Assembly (NCBI GenBank): GCA_021833625.1
Contig: JAKBEU010000003.1
Span: 124,001-188,000 of the forward strand
Direction of reading: 5' to 3'
DNA length: 64,000 nucleotides
From: a bacterium
GTDB lineage: Bacteria > Patescibacteriota > Microgenomatia > UBA1406 > GWC2-37-13
Positions 17,568 to 25,023 of this stretch are shown here, in pieces (within the stretch, counting starts at the first letter, position 1; the number at the start of each line of letters is the position of its first letter). The position numbers and the translations under genes are program-made. The notes under the pieces were generated by a model, which was not told where the DNA came from, ran no database searches, and was given only the letters and a program-made list of their open reading frames with translations.

Positions 17568-18140
17568 ATGAAAAATATCATAATAGGTTTTTTGTTGGGT
17601 GTTATCGTTATTGGCGGAGTCGTTTGGTATCTTTTTCGAACCCCAAATTCAAAACAGATAAACCTTGAAATTAAAACGTCTCCGACTCCTCTTATTGCCT
17701 CACCCATTACCCCCTCCGGCAAGCTCATAGGAGGAGACAAAGACGAACACGGATGCTTGCCTGCTGCCGGATATCAATGGTGTGAAGTAAAACAAAAATG
17801 TCTTCGCAGTTTTGAGGAAGCATGTTCAAACTCGACAGCATCTGACGAGGCAGAAATTGCAAAAGCTTTAGCACTAAAGAATAGTTGGCCAAAATACGAC
17901 AACTTAAAAGTAACTATTTCAAAAAACGATGGAACATATGCCTCCGGTGGTGTGCGAGAAATCGGAGCAGAAACGGGGGGAGGAATGTGGTTTGCGAAGA
18001 AAGTAAACGGTATTTGGAAAATTGTCACAGATGGAAACGGAGTTACTCTTTGTTCATCTTTAGTCGCATATCCTGACTATCCTGTTTCACTCATCCCACA
18101 GTGTTATGATGATAAGAAGGGCACGCTGATTTCGAGATAA
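17568..18140 (+). CDS. Exported membrane-anchored protein with a Cys-rich segment
   Basis: The 190-residue protein has one N-terminal membrane helix (about 3-23) and a short Pro/Thr-rich linker. A Cys segment follows (GCLPAAGYQWCEVKQKCL, about 65-82), with more Cys later, and then a small alpha/beta domain (100-190) with Trp-rich ends. The Cys motif resembles short segments that recur in exported proteins of archaea and CPR bacteria. I do not recognise a defined function. The mature part would be outside the membrane, held by disulfides. Confidence 0.6.
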   Translation: MKNIIIGFLLGVIVIGGVVWYLFRTPNSKQINLEIKTSPTPLIASPITPSGKLIGGDKDEHGCLPAAGYQWCEVKQKCLRSFEEACSNSTASDEAEIAKALALKNSWPKYDNLKVTISKNDGTYASGGVREIGAETGGGMWFAKKVNGIWKIVTDGNGVTLCSSLVAYPDYPVSLIPQCYDDKKGTLISR

Positions 18141-18157
18141 AGATAAAAGTACTTTTT

Positions 18158-18487
18158 ATGCTTAAACAATATGACTTAAAAATAAAAAAAATATTGCTTA
18201 CCAAAGCGCCGGAGGTCAATTGGAAAGAGGTCCTGGAGAATCATAGGGGGATGATTACAAAAATCCAACATGAAAGGCTTATTCATTTATTGGTAACTAT
18301 CTTTGTTGGACTGGTTATGACGACTTGTGCATTTATTAGCATTACCTCACAGAAATCGGATCTTCTTGTCATTTTCATTCCACTTTTTTTTCTTTTTGTC
18401 GCTTATCTTTTTCATTATAGATTCCTGGAAAATACGACGCAAGATTGGTACCTCATTGAAGACGAGGTAAAAAAATACCTTGCTTAA
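18158..18487 (+). CDS. Small membrane protein, two helices
   Basis: The 109-residue protein has a basic N-terminal third, two hydrophobic helices (about 45-64 and 70-90) and a short acidic/basic tail. No family is recognised. It follows the previous gene by 17 nt and probably shares its transcript. Its stop overlaps the convergent def stop by 4 nt. Confidence 0.6.
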   Translation: MLKQYDLKIKKILLTKAPEVNWKEVLENHRGMITKIQHERLIHLLVTIFVGLVMTTCAFISITSQKSDLLVIFIPLFFLFVAYLFHYRFLENTTQDWYLIEDEVKKYLA

Positions 18488-19068
18488 CAATTTTTATATT
18501 CAATCTTCGTGATCTCAAGGAGTTTTTTTGTTTCTGCGGCGTCTCTAATATTTGCTATGTAAGTAGAACGAGAAGTAATTTTTTTGTAATCAAATATTTT
18601 TTCGGTAAATTCAATCCCCGTCATGTGGTCGTATTCGTGTTGGATGACGCGCGCGAGGAGGCCATCGGTTGTAAGTTCAAATTTTTCTCCCTTCTCATTA
18701 AAGGCCTCAATGGTTATTTCCCTCGGCCTTTTAACCGGTCCAAATAACTGTCCTTTCGCAACACTTCCACACCCTTCATAGATTATTGTTTTTTCCGGGG
18801 AGAAATGAGTGATCTGGGGATTAATGTAGACTCGAAAAACATCTTCTTTGCCAATATTTCTTGTGCCTGTGTTTCTCGGGTGGGTTACGAAAATACAAAA
18901 ATTTCTCCCGATTTGCGGTGCAGCAATACCGACAAGACCAGTTTTATTCATTGTATCCTTCAAATCGGCGATAAGGAAACCCAGTCTTTTGTCAACAAAA
19001 TCAACAATTGATTTGTTCTTATTTTTTAACCTTGGGTCGCCTATTTGTATGACTCTTCTTGCAGACAT
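18484..19068 (-). CDS. def: Peptide deformylase
   Basis: The 194-residue enzyme removes the formyl group from the starting Met of new proteins. The three family motifs are present. Motif 1 is GIAAPQIG (about 47-54). Motif 2 is EGCGSV, where the Cys is a metal ligand and the usual Leu after it is Gly. Motif 3 is HEYDHMTG (about 150), with two His ligands and the catalytic Glu. A -10 (TATAAT, 19080-19075) ends exactly 6 nt before the ATG. The EGCGS form of motif 2 is less common than EGCLS and is known from more divergent deformylases. Confidence 0.93.
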   Translation of the reverse strand: MSARRVIQIGDPRLKNKNKSIVDFVDKRLGFLIADLKDTMNKTGLVGIAAPQIGRNFCIFVTHPRNTGTRNIGKEDVFRVYINPQITHFSPEKTIIYEGCGSVAKGQLFGPVKRPREITIEAFNEKGEKFELTTDGLLARVIQHEYDHMTGIEFTEKIFDYKKITSRSTYIANIRDAAETKKLLEITKIEYKNC

Positions 19069-19106
19069 AGGCCTATTATATCAAGAAAAGTCCAAGGCCA
19101 TGTTTT

Positions 19107-19550
19107 TTACTGCACTATCACGGTGCCTTTTTGACTTGGATTAAGATGGTTATGATATCCCCATGTACCCGTTTTGGTAAAAGTAAACGAATACGTTCCA
19201 TCCGTTGGAATGCTTTTTAGTGCATCAAATCCGGGATAGTCCGTATGGGTTGGATGAGGGTCAGACGCCACCCACATTCCGTCGACATTCTTGTTGGTCC
19301 ATGTTACCGTCATGCCGGATTTTATCGTTACTGTTTTGGGACTGAATCCCTGATCTGAATATGTAACGGACGAAGCCGCAGGAACAGTTGGACTTTGCTC
19401 TGTACTTGGGCTTGCCAAAGGAACCGGGGTTGCCGTTGCCTGTGTTTGGGAGACCGCAGGACTATTTGTCTGTTGGGGCATTCCCTTGTACCACATATAA
19501 ATTCCTCCGATTATCAAAACTCCGAGTACAAACATAAAGAATTTGCTCAT
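19107..19550 (-). CDS. Membrane-anchored cupredoxin-like protein
   Basis: The 147-residue protein has an N-terminal membrane helix (about 1-18), a Pro/Thr linker (25-58) and a cupredoxin fold (about 62-147) with a standard SGMTVTWTN strand. At the usual copper loop it reads WGYHNHLNPSQKG. The Cys and Met of a type 1 copper site are absent, and His residues (HNH plus DPHPTH upstream) are the likely ligands. It therefore may bind copper differently or bind another metal. It has one of the few strong Shine-Dalgarno sites here (AAGGAGGTGA), so its start is secure. It acts outside the membrane. Confidence 0.82.
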   Translation of the reverse strand: MSKFFMFVLGVLIIGGIYMWYKGMPQQTNSPAVSQTQATATPVPLASPSTEQSPTVPAASSVTYSDQGFSPKTVTIKSGMTVTWTNKNVDGMWVASDPHPTHTDYPGFDALKSIPTDGTYSFTFTKTGTWGYHNHLNPSQKGTVIVQ

Positions 19551-19558
19551 TTTATTTC

Positions 19559-19613
19559 ACCTCCTTATAACTATTACTAAACTTGTATTAGTTGTAAACA
19601 ATTTCAGTTTACA
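19559..19613 (-). promoter_or_regulatory. Upstream control region of the cupredoxin gene
   Basis: A perfect 7-7-7 inverted repeat (TGTAAAC at 19593-19599, GTTTACA at 19607-19613) overlaps a plausible -35 (TTGTTT or TTTACA on the minus strand). Nearer the gene lie a weak -10-like TAATAG and the strong Shine-Dalgarno site. A regulator-binding site is likely; which regulator is unknown. Confidence 0.45.
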
Positions 19614-19657
19614 CCTTTGTTCTATCGTGTCAAGAGTAATTTGATAAATGGAGGAGA

Positions 19658-20503
19658 TCATCTATTACCCACAATTGCCGGGGGAATATTTGGCTTGTCG
19701 TAAATATGCAGTTTACTTCTATCGACATTCAGCCCGTCAAGTCCCAGGAATTCAGTCAGATTGAATGCTGCATGTACTTTTTTAGGCACCTTTTTCGGTC
19801 TGTATACTCCGCTTTTTCCGTCATACTGCCGCTCAATTGCAACTACTGCCAACTGATGTTTGTCGCCCTCTTTAAGTCCCAGAACCGATTCCATGGCGGC
19901 CGAGGTTGCCCCCGTTGTATATACGTCATCAACAATGACAAGCCCCTTTCCGCTGGGGCACATTTTTTTGAGTTGATCCGGCGTCAAGTAATCTGTTTGC
20001 CCCTCCACCTGTTTTGGGTAACCCATAAGTTTTGGAGTACCCGTGACGGGCGTATAACTGGTAAGAGTGCCGACTGAGCGGCCCTCAATATCATCCCTGC
20101 ACATCTCTTCACTTCCGCTTGGAAGAACAATAAGACGCGTGTCGGGAGGGAGTTTTTGTACGGCTTCCCTTATAAAATGTTCAGATTTTGTGGAATTCGT
20201 CATCACGATAACTTTTGGTTTTATTTTTTTCAACATGGTCTCCATTGCAAGTGTGGCAGCCTCATCAATCTGTGGGTTTTTATGGGGATTTGGATCAAAC
20301 CATCCGATAGCGGCCTCTTCCACGCCCGGGAAGTTAAGGTGAACAAGAGGGAGGGAAAAGGCAGTGGTAGACAATTGAATCTGGAGCCTGTACATTCCGT
20401 TTATTTCTCTGATATCTTCAACGCCAAACGTGGGGATCTCTCCTTTTCCCATTCTTAGATGTTCCGGTAGCTTTCGTACTCTTTCTTGTACAGGGAAGGC
20501 CAT
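19658..20503 (-). CDS. Phosphoribosyltransferase-fold protein
   Basis: The 281-residue protein carries a clear PRPP-binding loop (LVIVDDVYTTGAT, about 196-208) of type I phosphoribosyltransferases. A preceding strand region (VIVMTNSTKSEHFIREAV) resembles the adenine/orotate enzymes. The N-terminal 90 residues are not recognised. It may be a salvage enzyme for purines or pyrimidines, or a regulatory protein with this fold. CPR bacteria often depend on salvage. It is divergent from the GH57/DUF3536 gene. Confidence 0.72.
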   Translation of the reverse strand: MAFPVQERVRKLPEHLRMGKGEIPTFGVEDIREINGMYRLQIQLSTTAFSLPLVHLNFPGVEEAAIGWFDPNPHKNPQIDEAATLAMETMLKKIKPKVIVMTNSTKSEHFIREAVQKLPPDTRLIVLPSGSEEMCRDDIEGRSVGTLTSYTPVTGTPKLMGYPKQVEGQTDYLTPDQLKKMCPSGKGLVIVDDVYTTGATSAAMESVLGLKEGDKHQLAVVAIERQYDGKSGVYRPKKVPKKVHAAFNLTEFLGLDGLNVDRSKLHIYDKPNIPPAIVGNR

Positions 20504-20538
20504 AATGGTTCAAAGTCTATATCCAACAGTGTATTTTT

Positions 20539-20579
20539 GTCAAGAGGAACTTGACAATTATTTTTATTGCTCCTAGTAT
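20539..20579. promoter_or_regulatory. Back-to-back promoters for the phosphoribosyltransferase and GH57/DUF3536 genes
   Basis: On the plus strand TTGACA (20551-20556) and TAGTAT (20574-20579) are 17 bp apart. On the minus strand TTGACA (20544-20539) has a TATAGA -10 16 bp further on, and its -35 begins only 6 bp from the plus -35. Both -35s are perfect. The plus promoter fixes the start of the next gene at 20591. Confidence 0.78.
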
Positions 20580-20590
20580 GGTGGGGTAGC

Positions 20591-21907
20591 ATGACAGTAG
20601 AACAAGGCGGTAAACAACGTTTTGGTGTGTTGGCTCACGGATACCAGCCACCGAGAAGATTTAATGTTGACGTAGCGACGACACAAGGGCCCTACAGAGC
20701 TTCTTATTCTGTTGTTCCGGAGATAAACGCACAAATAACCGAACAGGTATATCGCCCTATTTTGGCAGAGGTAAAGGCCATTCCGTCCGGACTTGTCACT
20801 TCCATTTATGCTCCCCTCCGTTCGGATATTAAAAGGTCAAATCCGGATCTGTTTGCAAAGATTCAAGAAGAAGTAGCTCATACGCCGGATAAAGAATATT
20901 GCGTTTTGGGGGATCCATTGGTTCATAGTATTTTGCCCCTTTTGCCTTCCAACGATCAGCTTATGTTACTTGAAGCAGGGGTTGCGGCGTTCCAGAACGA
21001 TTTTGGATTTACGCCAAAAGGCCTCTGGCTTCCGGAAACCGCAGTGTCAAAGGAGGTGCTAAAAAATGCTGCACAGGTTGGATATGAATTTGTTCCCTTG
21101 AGAGATAATCAGGTAAAAAATATTCCAGAAGGAATACAGCTTGATGCAAACCACAATGTTTGTTTTATAGATGTCGGAGGAGGGAAAGACATCGCAGTAC
21201 TTCTTGGAAACTCAGGTCTTAGCGGTTTTGTTTCGTATGCACAGTGGTCTACCTATAACGCAGAAGAATTTATGAACGGAAGAAGGAACGCCGAACAGGC
21301 TAACGGATGGAATTCATTTATGATGATGGATCTTGAGCGATTTGGACATCATCAGGTGGGGGCAGACGCATTCCTCACGAGTATTCTTGCCATTCAAGAG
21401 AATTATGGATATGTTCCTTTAAATATGAAAGACGTGTTGGAAGGATTCAAGCAAAAAGGAGGAAAAACATTTGTTGATGTGGTTGATAATTCCAGTTGGA
21501 GTTGTCCCCATAATTTAGGAAGATGGACGGGGAGCTGTAATTGTGACAATCCGTCAGAGTCCGCTCTGACAACAAAACGGCAACTTTTTGAAGAGCTCCA
21601 GGGAATGAATGCCTTGCTGAATCACACATTGGACACACTTCAACCCAGTTGGAGAAAGGAATTTACGCGATTATTTACTTCTCTTTCCGATGACATTTTT
21701 ACCGGTGAGAATTTCGGTCCCGCTCTTTTTGCGCAGGTATTCAACGGTGGAGGTGATGAAGAAAGGGCACGGCTTTATCTTGCGAAAATTGAAGCAATGG
21801 TGGGCATGACAAGTTGCGGGTGGTTCTTTGGAGGAGATGATGGAGTGGAACGTGCAATTCCCGTATCAATGTCAAAAGGACTGGAAGATCTTCTTGTTTT
21901 GAGATAA
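20591..21907 (+). CDS. GH57-like/DUF3536 glycoside hydrolase family protein
   Basis: The 438-residue protein resembles the GH57-type (beta/alpha)7 hydrolases and their DUF3536 relatives. It has an FTPKGLWLPETAVSKEVL block that would carry the nucleophile region (Glu in LPE), and a late SSWSCPHNLGRWTGSCNC segment typical of DUF3536. GH57 enzymes act on alpha-glucans; members with DUF3536 are mostly uncharacterised. The ATG at 20591 is chosen because the -10 ends at 20579, which excludes an in-frame TTG at 20567. It is followed by a methyltransferase-like gene with its own -10. Confidence 0.75.
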   Translation: MTVEQGGKQRFGVLAHGYQPPRRFNVDVATTQGPYRASYSVVPEINAQITEQVYRPILAEVKAIPSGLVTSIYAPLRSDIKRSNPDLFAKIQEEVAHTPDKEYCVLGDPLVHSILPLLPSNDQLMLLEAGVAAFQNDFGFTPKGLWLPETAVSKEVLKNAAQVGYEFVPLRDNQVKNIPEGIQLDANHNVCFIDVGGGKDIAVLLGNSGLSGFVSYAQWSTYNAEEFMNGRRNAEQANGWNSFMMMDLERFGHHQVGADAFLTSILAIQENYGYVPLNMKDVLEGFKQKGGKTFVDVVDNSSWSCPHNLGRWTGSCNCDNPSESALTTKRQLFEELQGMNALLNHTLDTLQPSWRKEFTRLFTSLSDDIFTGENFGPALFAQVFNGGGDEERARLYLAKIEAMVGMTSCGWFFGGDDGVERAIPVSMSKGLEDLLVLR

Positions 21908-21952
21908 AAGGCCGTTTAACGGAATGATTAGGCATTGTATAATCCAAATTAT

Positions 21953-22699
21953 ATGAGTGAAGGAAATCCCGGATCTGAATATGTAAGTCATCTTGCAAGC
22001 GCCCGCCTGTCTTCGCAGATAAATTTAGGACAAGAGCAAGCCAAGCATGCCTCCGGCGAAAAATTATGGAACTGGTATAACGACGGAGTGAGGGCATATG
22101 ATAAAAAGTTCAATAAAATTGTCCCGGAAGGATTTGCAAAGTATGTCGGAAAAATGGGGGAAAAACCGCTCGTTCTTGACGCATTTGCACCCTCTTCTTT
22201 CCTGCGTGATCTTGCCCAAAAACGAGGGGGGATCCAGGGCGGGGTTGCCCTTACACTGGCGGATTTAAGAAATGAAAGGGAAAAAAAATTAGATGAAAAG
22301 TTCAATGTGGTGCAACTGGAAAATGCTAACCTGTACGACCGATCGCCATGGATAGGGAAACTTCAGGAGTATTTAAAAGCGCAGGGAAAAAAAGGATTTG
22401 ATATTATCACCTGTGCTCCCGTTGGCGGTTGGGATTTGGTAAGTAAGGAGGGGGTAACTCTTTTTCCTCCAAACGATTTAGTGTGGCTTGTGACTAATTT
22501 TTTGTGGAGTCAGCTGAATGATAATGGAGAACTGTTTATGCGCATGTCCTATTCCAGTAGGGCAAGTTTTGACGGATGGATTGAGAAAATGAAAACGACG
22601 GGTATAGTAACAAAGGCTGACGAGCTGCAGGTAAGATTTAAGAAAACCCCTTCCGTGAGAAATATTCCCACGTTTCCCACAAATAGTTTTATTAAATAA
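21953..22699 (+). CDS. Class I SAM-dependent methyltransferase-like protein
   Basis: The 248-residue protein has a Rossmann-type core. A motif-I-like strand (PLVLDAFAPSSFLRDL, about 71-86) is followed by VALTLADLRNER, a VVQLENANLYD motif and GFDIITCAPVGGWDLV. This pattern fits class I methyltransferases, though the usual GxGxG is replaced by a Ser/Pro-rich loop, so cofactor binding is uncertain. A -10 (TATAAT, 21938-21943) with TTTAAC 17 bp upstream ends 9 nt before the ATG. Substrate unknown. Confidence 0.6.
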   Translation: MSEGNPGSEYVSHLASARLSSQINLGQEQAKHASGEKLWNWYNDGVRAYDKKFNKIVPEGFAKYVGKMGEKPLVLDAFAPSSFLRDLAQKRGGIQGGVALTLADLRNEREKKLDEKFNVVQLENANLYDRSPWIGKLQEYLKAQGKKGFDIITCAPVGGWDLVSKEGVTLFPPNDLVWLVTNFLWSQLNDNGELFMRMSYSSRASFDGWIEKMKTTGIVTKADELQVRFKKTPSVRNIPTFPTNSFIK

Positions 22700-22842
22700 A
22701 AACACTAGTCCGCCTCTGGCAAGCTCAGTACAAACACTTATTGGTGGGGCCTCGATTTTTAAAAGTGTCTATATGGATAAAGAGCTGTTCTTGACAATAC
22801 TGATACTAATATAGTATAAGTATAAAGAAGAAAGGAGGTGAT
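22700..22842 (+). promoter_or_regulatory. Intergenic region with promoter and perfect Shine-Dalgarno site of the VOC gene
   Basis: The first 90 bases hold nothing I can name. TTGACA (22791-22796) and TATAAG (22815-22820) are 18 bp apart. AAAGGAGGTGAT (22831-22842) is a perfect match to the anti-Shine-Dalgarno sequence and decides the GTG start at 22847. An ATG at 22845 in another frame stops after two codons. Confidence 0.75.
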
Positions 22843-22846
22843 ATAT

Positions 22847-23215
22847 GTGCTAAGCCTCAATTCGTTTATCATTTTTTCTCCGAATCCTGCGAAATTAAGG
22901 GATTTTTATAAAGCTGTTCTGAAGAAAAATCCCGAGATGGAAGAGGGTGGTTATTATGGATTTGTCGCCGGCAACGCTTTTTTGAGCGTCGGGCCACATG
23001 ACAAAGTCAAAGGAAGCAATAGTAACCCCGAACGCATCATGTTCAATTTCGACACGGAGGAAGTGAGGGAAGAATTTAAACGAATAAAAAATTTGGGGGC
23101 AAAAGTAATTGCCCAGCCCTACCAGATGGAAGGGAGCGATATGTGGATTGCTACCTTTGCCGATCCTGACGGGAATTACTTTCAGCTTACGACGCCGTGG
23201 AAAGAGAAGAAATAG
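22847..23215 (+). CDS. VOC (glyoxalase/bleomycin-resistance) family protein
   Basis: The 122-residue protein has two beta-alpha-beta-beta-beta modules. The first starts LNSFIIFSPNPAKLRDFYKA and the second ends WIATFADPDGNYFQL, with the Asp-Pro-Asp-Gly-Asn turn that is a hallmark of the family. Members isomerise or cleave small molecules or bind drugs; this one cannot be placed further. It begins with GTG behind a perfect Shine-Dalgarno site, unlike most first genes here. It converges on the IrrE-like gene. Confidence 0.85.
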   Translation: MLSLNSFIIFSPNPAKLRDFYKAVLKKNPEMEEGGYYGFVAGNAFLSVGPHDKVKGSNSNPERIMFNFDTEEVREEFKRIKNLGAKVIAQPYQMEGSDMWIATFADPDGNYFQLTTPWKEKK

Positions 23216-23225
23216 CGGTCATTTT

Positions 23226-23615
23226 TTAGAGAGGCAGATACTTATCCGCAAACAGGTCTGCCTCTCTTTCTTGGCGGCTGATTTCTATGGGCGTTTGTTG
23301 GTATCCTATCGAGTTTCTATGATTAAGCAGTACGTGTCCTATTTCATGCAAAACAGTGTGCTTTATTTGTCTTTCATTTTGATTTAGCAGTTCGTCCGAG
23401 ATAAGGATAAGACTTCGGTCTTTAATTTCAGAACCTTTAAAGGTGAGAGCCCATGAATCTTCGGGGGAAGATATGAACCAGACTCTCGCACACACATATT
23501 CGATAATTTCGGAAGGAAGTAAAAGAATTGTTTCACATATGAACCTCCTCATTACGGGATTGCCAATAAGCTTACCGCCCAAAGCACGTTCGACTTTTTT
23601 TACAGTCCATTTCAT
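23226..23615 (-). CDS. ImmA/IrrE-type metallopeptidase
   Basis: The 129-residue protein has the zinc protease motif HEIGHVLLNH (about 93-102) and a downstream EREADLFADKYL segment that supplies the third ligand, as in ImmA/IrrE proteases. Such proteins cut repressors to switch on mobile elements or stress genes. The usual adjacent Xre-type repressor is not seen, but a MerR regulator lies divergently next door. The ATG at 23615 is chosen because a -10 (TATACT, 23627-23622) ends 6 nt before it; an in-frame ATG at 23651 lies upstream of that -10. Confidence 0.8.
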   Translation of the reverse strand: MKWTVKKVERALGGKLIGNPVMRRFICETILLLPSEIIEYVCARVWFISSPEDSWALTFKGSEIKDRSLILISDELLNQNERQIKHTVLHEIGHVLLNHRNSIGYQQTPIEISRQEREADLFADKYLPL

Positions 23616-23686
23616 AGGACTAGTATAATAAAACGTAAACAACCCTTTCATATTTTTCTGTATTTTTTAGAAAAATCATTACCCCC

Positions 23687-23717
23687 TTGACATTCCAGTT
23701 ACTGGAATGTTTATAAT
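23687..23717 (+). promoter_or_regulatory. MerR-type promoter with operator in the long spacer
   Basis: TTGACA (23687-23692) and TATAAT (23712-23717) are 19 bp apart, the overlong spacing typical of MerR-controlled promoters. A perfect 9-1-9 palindrome (CATTCCAGTTACTGGAATG, 23691-23709) fills the spacer, as expected for autoregulation by the downstream MerR protein. The -10 ends 6 nt before the merR ATG. Confidence 0.9.
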
Positions 23718-23723
23718 TATTTC

Positions 23724-24176
23724 ATGAAAAGCTACACCATAGGACAGGTTGCGTCTTTGGTCAATTTATCAACAAAAACGATCCGATTCTATGAAGAATC
23801 GGGAATAATAACACCCGCCAAAAGACTGGAAAATAGATATAGGACATACCCGGCCTCAACGGTAGAAGAGTTGAAGATGCTGAAGTATGCCCGCGATATG
23901 GGGTTGCCGCTGGTTGAGATAAAAAAATTAATGAAGGGTTGCGATAAGGGAGATTGTCATCATTCAGGTGACTACGTGAGAGAATCCATAAGTAATTATC
24001 TGTATATCCTTGATGAAAAAATCGCACAAATGACAATATTAAAACGAAAGCTAAACGAGTTAAGGAGCACATTAGTAATTAATAAAGAAACGTGCGCGAA
24101 AGACGGTGTTTATTGCTGCAATATATTACAGCAGTTAATTAGTTTTACTAAGGGAAAGGGGGTGGAAAACATATGA
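23724..24176 (+). CDS. MerR-family transcription regulator, probably metal- or thiol-sensing
   Basis: The 150-residue protein starts with a MerR winged helix (YTIGQVASLVNLSTKTIRFY, then the ENRYRTYPASTVEEL wing), followed by the dimer helix. Cys residues lie where metal sensors have them: CDKGDCHH (about 73-80) and CAKDGVYCC near residue 128-136. The exact ligand set is not that of CueR, ZntR or MerR, so the metal is unknown. It carries its own operator promoter and overlaps, through ATGA, a 12-codon Cys-rich peptide gene that it presumably controls. A hairpin terminator closes the unit. Confidence 0.92.
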   Translation: MKSYTIGQVASLVNLSTKTIRFYEESGIITPAKRLENRYRTYPASTVEELKMLKYARDMGLPLVEIKKLMKGCDKGDCHHSGDYVRESISNYLYILDEKIAQMTILKRKLNELRSTLVINKETCAKDGVYCCNILQQLISFTKGKGVENI

Positions 24177-24211
24177 ACGGAGGTTGTTGTGGAGGTGGCT
24201 CTTGCTGCTAG
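24173..24211 (+). CDS. 12-residue Cys-rich peptide coupled to merR
   Basis: An ATGA overlap at the merR stop opens a 13-codon frame encoding MNGGCCGGGSCC and ending in TAG. A purine-rich GGGGGTGG lies about 8 nt upstream, a good ribosome site. The two CC pairs separated by a flexible Gly/Ser linker look made to bind a soft metal ion. The terminator begins 8 nt after the stop, so the transcript is exactly merR plus this peptide. It is probably translated by coupling to merR. Function is inferred, and the frame is too short to be proven by sequence alone. Confidence 0.6.
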   Translation: MNGGCCGGGSCC

Positions 24212-24218
24212 ATAACAC

Positions 24219-24255
24219 AAGAATGCCATGATCGCGACATGGCGTTCTTTTGATT
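24219..24255 (+). terminator. Terminator of the merR-peptide unit
   Basis: A 12-bp stem (AAGAATGCCATG, 24219-24230, with CATGGCGTTCTT, 24238-24249, one G-T pair) and a 7-nt loop are followed by a T-rich tail. From there to 24328 I see nothing else. Confidence 0.85.
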
Positions 24256-24328
24256 TTAACTTGCTCTGGTTGACTATATGAAAACTTTTTATTGAAAAAG
24301 TATCGCTCAATGCACCTCCACCTATTAA

Positions 24329-25006
24329 TCAATATTCTCCAAGATAATAATGAGGTAGTGTGCCTGTATAACCGAAATAAATCTTGCTTTCAGATAAGGC
24401 AACCGCATGAACTATGCTTAAATCGTCTCTTGGTAAATAAAACCATTCACCGCCTAATAAACGCTCTTTTAGGAATTTATGCAAAAATTGTTCTAATTTT
24501 TTATAATGCTTTGTTGGATAAAATGCATAAACTTCAATAGGCAGGGGATTTCCAGTTTGGATATTTGATAATCGTTTTAATAAATCTTTAGTTATGCCTA
24601 TTTTATATTGATCAGTGCCTGATATTCTCATAATATACAATCCCTCTTTGCCAATCGACTCATTTTCGATGACAGAATCGAGCGTTGTTCTTTCCCTATA
24701 CGTTTTTCCGGATTTGAAGACTACTCTAAATGGTTTCTCGCTTAGGATGATAAATCCTAAATCAACAAGCATCCAAAGTTGTGCGTGATAAACTCTCTGT
24801 TTATCATAGTTTTTACCGACATCCATTATTTCTTTTGCCTTGGCATAACCGTAATTGTATCCTTCGCATTCCTCGTGAAATTTACAGGCTGTTTTTGTAT
24901 TATTGGCGATTATAAACCAATCTTCTCCATGATCAGAAGTAGAAACCCAATATAGTTTCTTTTTTACGCTATTTATACTGCTGAATTTGTCCATACAAGC
25001 TTGCAT
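24329..25006 (-). CDS. T5orf172/GIY-YIG nuclease-like protein, partner of a SIR2 gene
   Basis: The 225-residue protein has a C-terminal GIY-YIG fold of the T5orf172 (MUG113) type: GLYIMRISGTDQYKIGITKD (about 138-157), then KRLSNIQTGNP, and LGGEWFYL near the end. The N-terminal half (1-130) has a WFIIANNTKTACKFHEE stretch and a winged-helix-like part; it is not recognised. It starts 17 nt after the SIR2 stop and is surely co-transcribed. The upstream in-frame codons are TTG/GTG, so the ATG at 25006 is taken; 24994 is also possible. The role is probably DNA cutting in defence, by inference. Confidence 0.72.
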   Translation of the reverse strand: MQACMDKFSSINSVKKKLYWVSTSDHGEDWFIIANNTKTACKFHEECEGYNYGYAKAKEIMDVGKNYDKQRVYHAQLWMLVDLGFIILSEKPFRVVFKSGKTYRERTTLDSVIENESIGKEGLYIMRISGTDQYKIGITKDLLKRLSNIQTGNPLPIEVYAFYPTKHYKKLEQFLHKFLKERLLGGEWFYLPRDDLSIVHAVALSESKIYFGYTGTLPHYYLGEY

Positions 25007-25023
25007 TGACACCAACAATATAA

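Noticed and set aside
23724-24211. UGA read as Gly, as in some CPR phyla.
   Set aside because: UGA serves as the stop at merR and in many ATGA overlaps where downstream genes start correctly. No protein here needs readthrough, so the ordinary code is used.
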